Positions 6,435 to 6,815 of a stretch of 6,815 nt of DNA are shown in pieces. Each line of letters begins with the position of its first letter. Positions within the stretch are counted from its first letter, which is position 1. The notes under the pieces are model-generated. The model was given only the letters and a program-made list of their open reading frames with translations, searched no databases and was not told where the DNA came from. The stretch is from DATIVK01 sp035465955 (GTDB lineage: Bacteria; Myxococcota; Myxococcia; Myxococcales; Anaeromyxobacteraceae): NCBI GenBank assembly GCA_035465955.1, contig DATIVK010000110.1, forward strand, positions 1-6,815, read 5' to 3'. A program made the position numbers and the translations under genes.

Positions 6435-6815
6435 ATGGCAGCGATCCGATCTCGGGACACGGGTCCCGAGTTGGCGTTCGCGCGCCTCCTTCGGGCGCAC
6501 GGCGTTCGCTTCAGCCGAAACGCGAAGGACTTGCCGGGGACTCCGGACTTCGCGGTTCGCCCGCAGCGAGTTGCGGTCTTCGTCCATGGGTGCTTCTGGC
6601 ACGGGTGCCCCGCGTGCTACGTGAAGCCCTCAGTGAACGTCGCCTATTGGTCGGCGAAGGCTGACCGCAACCGTAGGCGCGACCAGCGAGTCAAGCGGCA
6701 ACTCTGGAGAATGGGATGGCGAGTCGTAACGTTGTGGGAGTGCCGGCTCGAAAGAAGCGCAAGCGCGTGCCTGGCGCGCGTTCTTCGAGTGCTCTCCCGA
6801 AGCACACGAAAGTCC
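6435..6815 (+). CDS. vsr: very short patch repair endonuclease (Vsr), 3' end beyond window
   Basis: The frame is open from ATG 6435 to the right edge (127 codons, no stop; E. coli Vsr has 156 residues), so the C-terminus is missing. Vsr nicks DNA 5' of a T in T:G mismatches produced by deamination of 5-methylcytosine, starting very short patch repair in the cytoplasm. Hallmarks present are IRSRDTGPE with E12, LPGTPDF with catalytic-type D38, VFVHGCFWHGC at 49-58, WSAKADRNRRRD at 72-83 and GWRVVTLWEC at 94-103. The zinc site would be C53, C58, C61 and C103; C58 stands where E. coli has a histidine, a common variant. No ribosome-binding site precedes the ATG. The frame stays open upstream to 6246 with GTG at 6345 and TTG at 6366, so a longer N-terminus is possible, though the family core begins near the ATG. 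Codon use is foreign: 31 of 127 codons end in A or T, against 1 of the first 60 in pepP. Nothing recognisable lies between the terminator and this gene. A partner cytosine methyltransferase is expected nearby. Confidence 0.9.
   Translation, partial: MAAIRSRDTGPELAFARLLRAHGVRFSRNAKDLPGTPDFAVRPQRVAVFVHGCFWHGCPACYVKPSVNVAYWSAKADRNRRRDQRVKRQLWRMGWRVVTLWECRLERSASACLARVLRVLSRSTRKS

Noticed and set aside
6159..6602. 147-codon minus-strand frame ending in RQDLNLRPLGPEPS
   Set aside because: This peptide is a well-known false protein produced by translating the antisense of tRNA genes; here it lies over the tRNA-Pro gene and its terminator.
6055..6624. 189-codon plus-strand frame containing GVAQSGRALGSGPRG
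   Set aside because: It starts inside the -35 box of the tRNA promoter, translates through the tRNA (another familiar spurious peptide) and overlaps vsr out of frame.

Overview
The window is very GC-rich, and its protein genes use G or C at almost every third codon position. This, the gene content and the style of the large regulator suggest a soil-type, high-GC bacterium. A Myxococcota relative of Anaeromyxobacter is the best guess. That assignment is an inference from composition and gene families, because no taxonomic marker such as rRNA is present.

Layout, left to right. (1) Positions 1-2825, minus strand: most of a very large signal-transduction regulator whose C-terminus runs off the left edge. 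It has an OmpR-type winged helix, a bacterial transcriptional activation domain (BTAD), a P-loop ATPase and a helical repeat tail. (2) Positions 2826-2872: a very short divergent intergenic gap with a tandem TAACA repeat. (3) Positions 2873-4642, plus strand: a cytoplasmic M61-family metallopeptidase with a C-terminal PDZ domain. (4) Seven bases later, what looks like the original start of a pepP-type Xaa-Pro aminopeptidase (ATG at 4650) is followed by an in-frame TAG at codon 6 (4665-4667). The intact catalytic frame resumes at once and has an ATG at 4704, running to 6029. (5) Positions 6030-6434 hold no protein gene. They contain a self-contained tRNA-Pro(CGG) unit: a promoter with a perfect TTGACA box, the tRNA at 6148-6221 and a strong terminator hairpin. 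About 160 featureless bases follow. (6) From 6435 to the right edge: the start of a very short patch repair (Vsr) endonuclease gene, with no stop codon in the window and codon use clearly unlike its neighbours.

The two peptidase genes form a likely operon for peptide turnover. The M61 enzyme trims N-terminal residues and PepP removes residues ahead of proline. They are divergent from the large regulator, which could control them, although the sequence alone does not show this. The tRNA separates this native-looking block from a probably acquired segment that begins with vsr. Vsr genes usually accompany a cytosine-5 DNA methyltransferase and often a restriction system, so the sequence beyond the right edge is a good place to look for a defence or mobile island. 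I found no clear, wholly new system inside the window. The interrupted pepP start and the island boundary at tRNA-Pro are the most interesting points.
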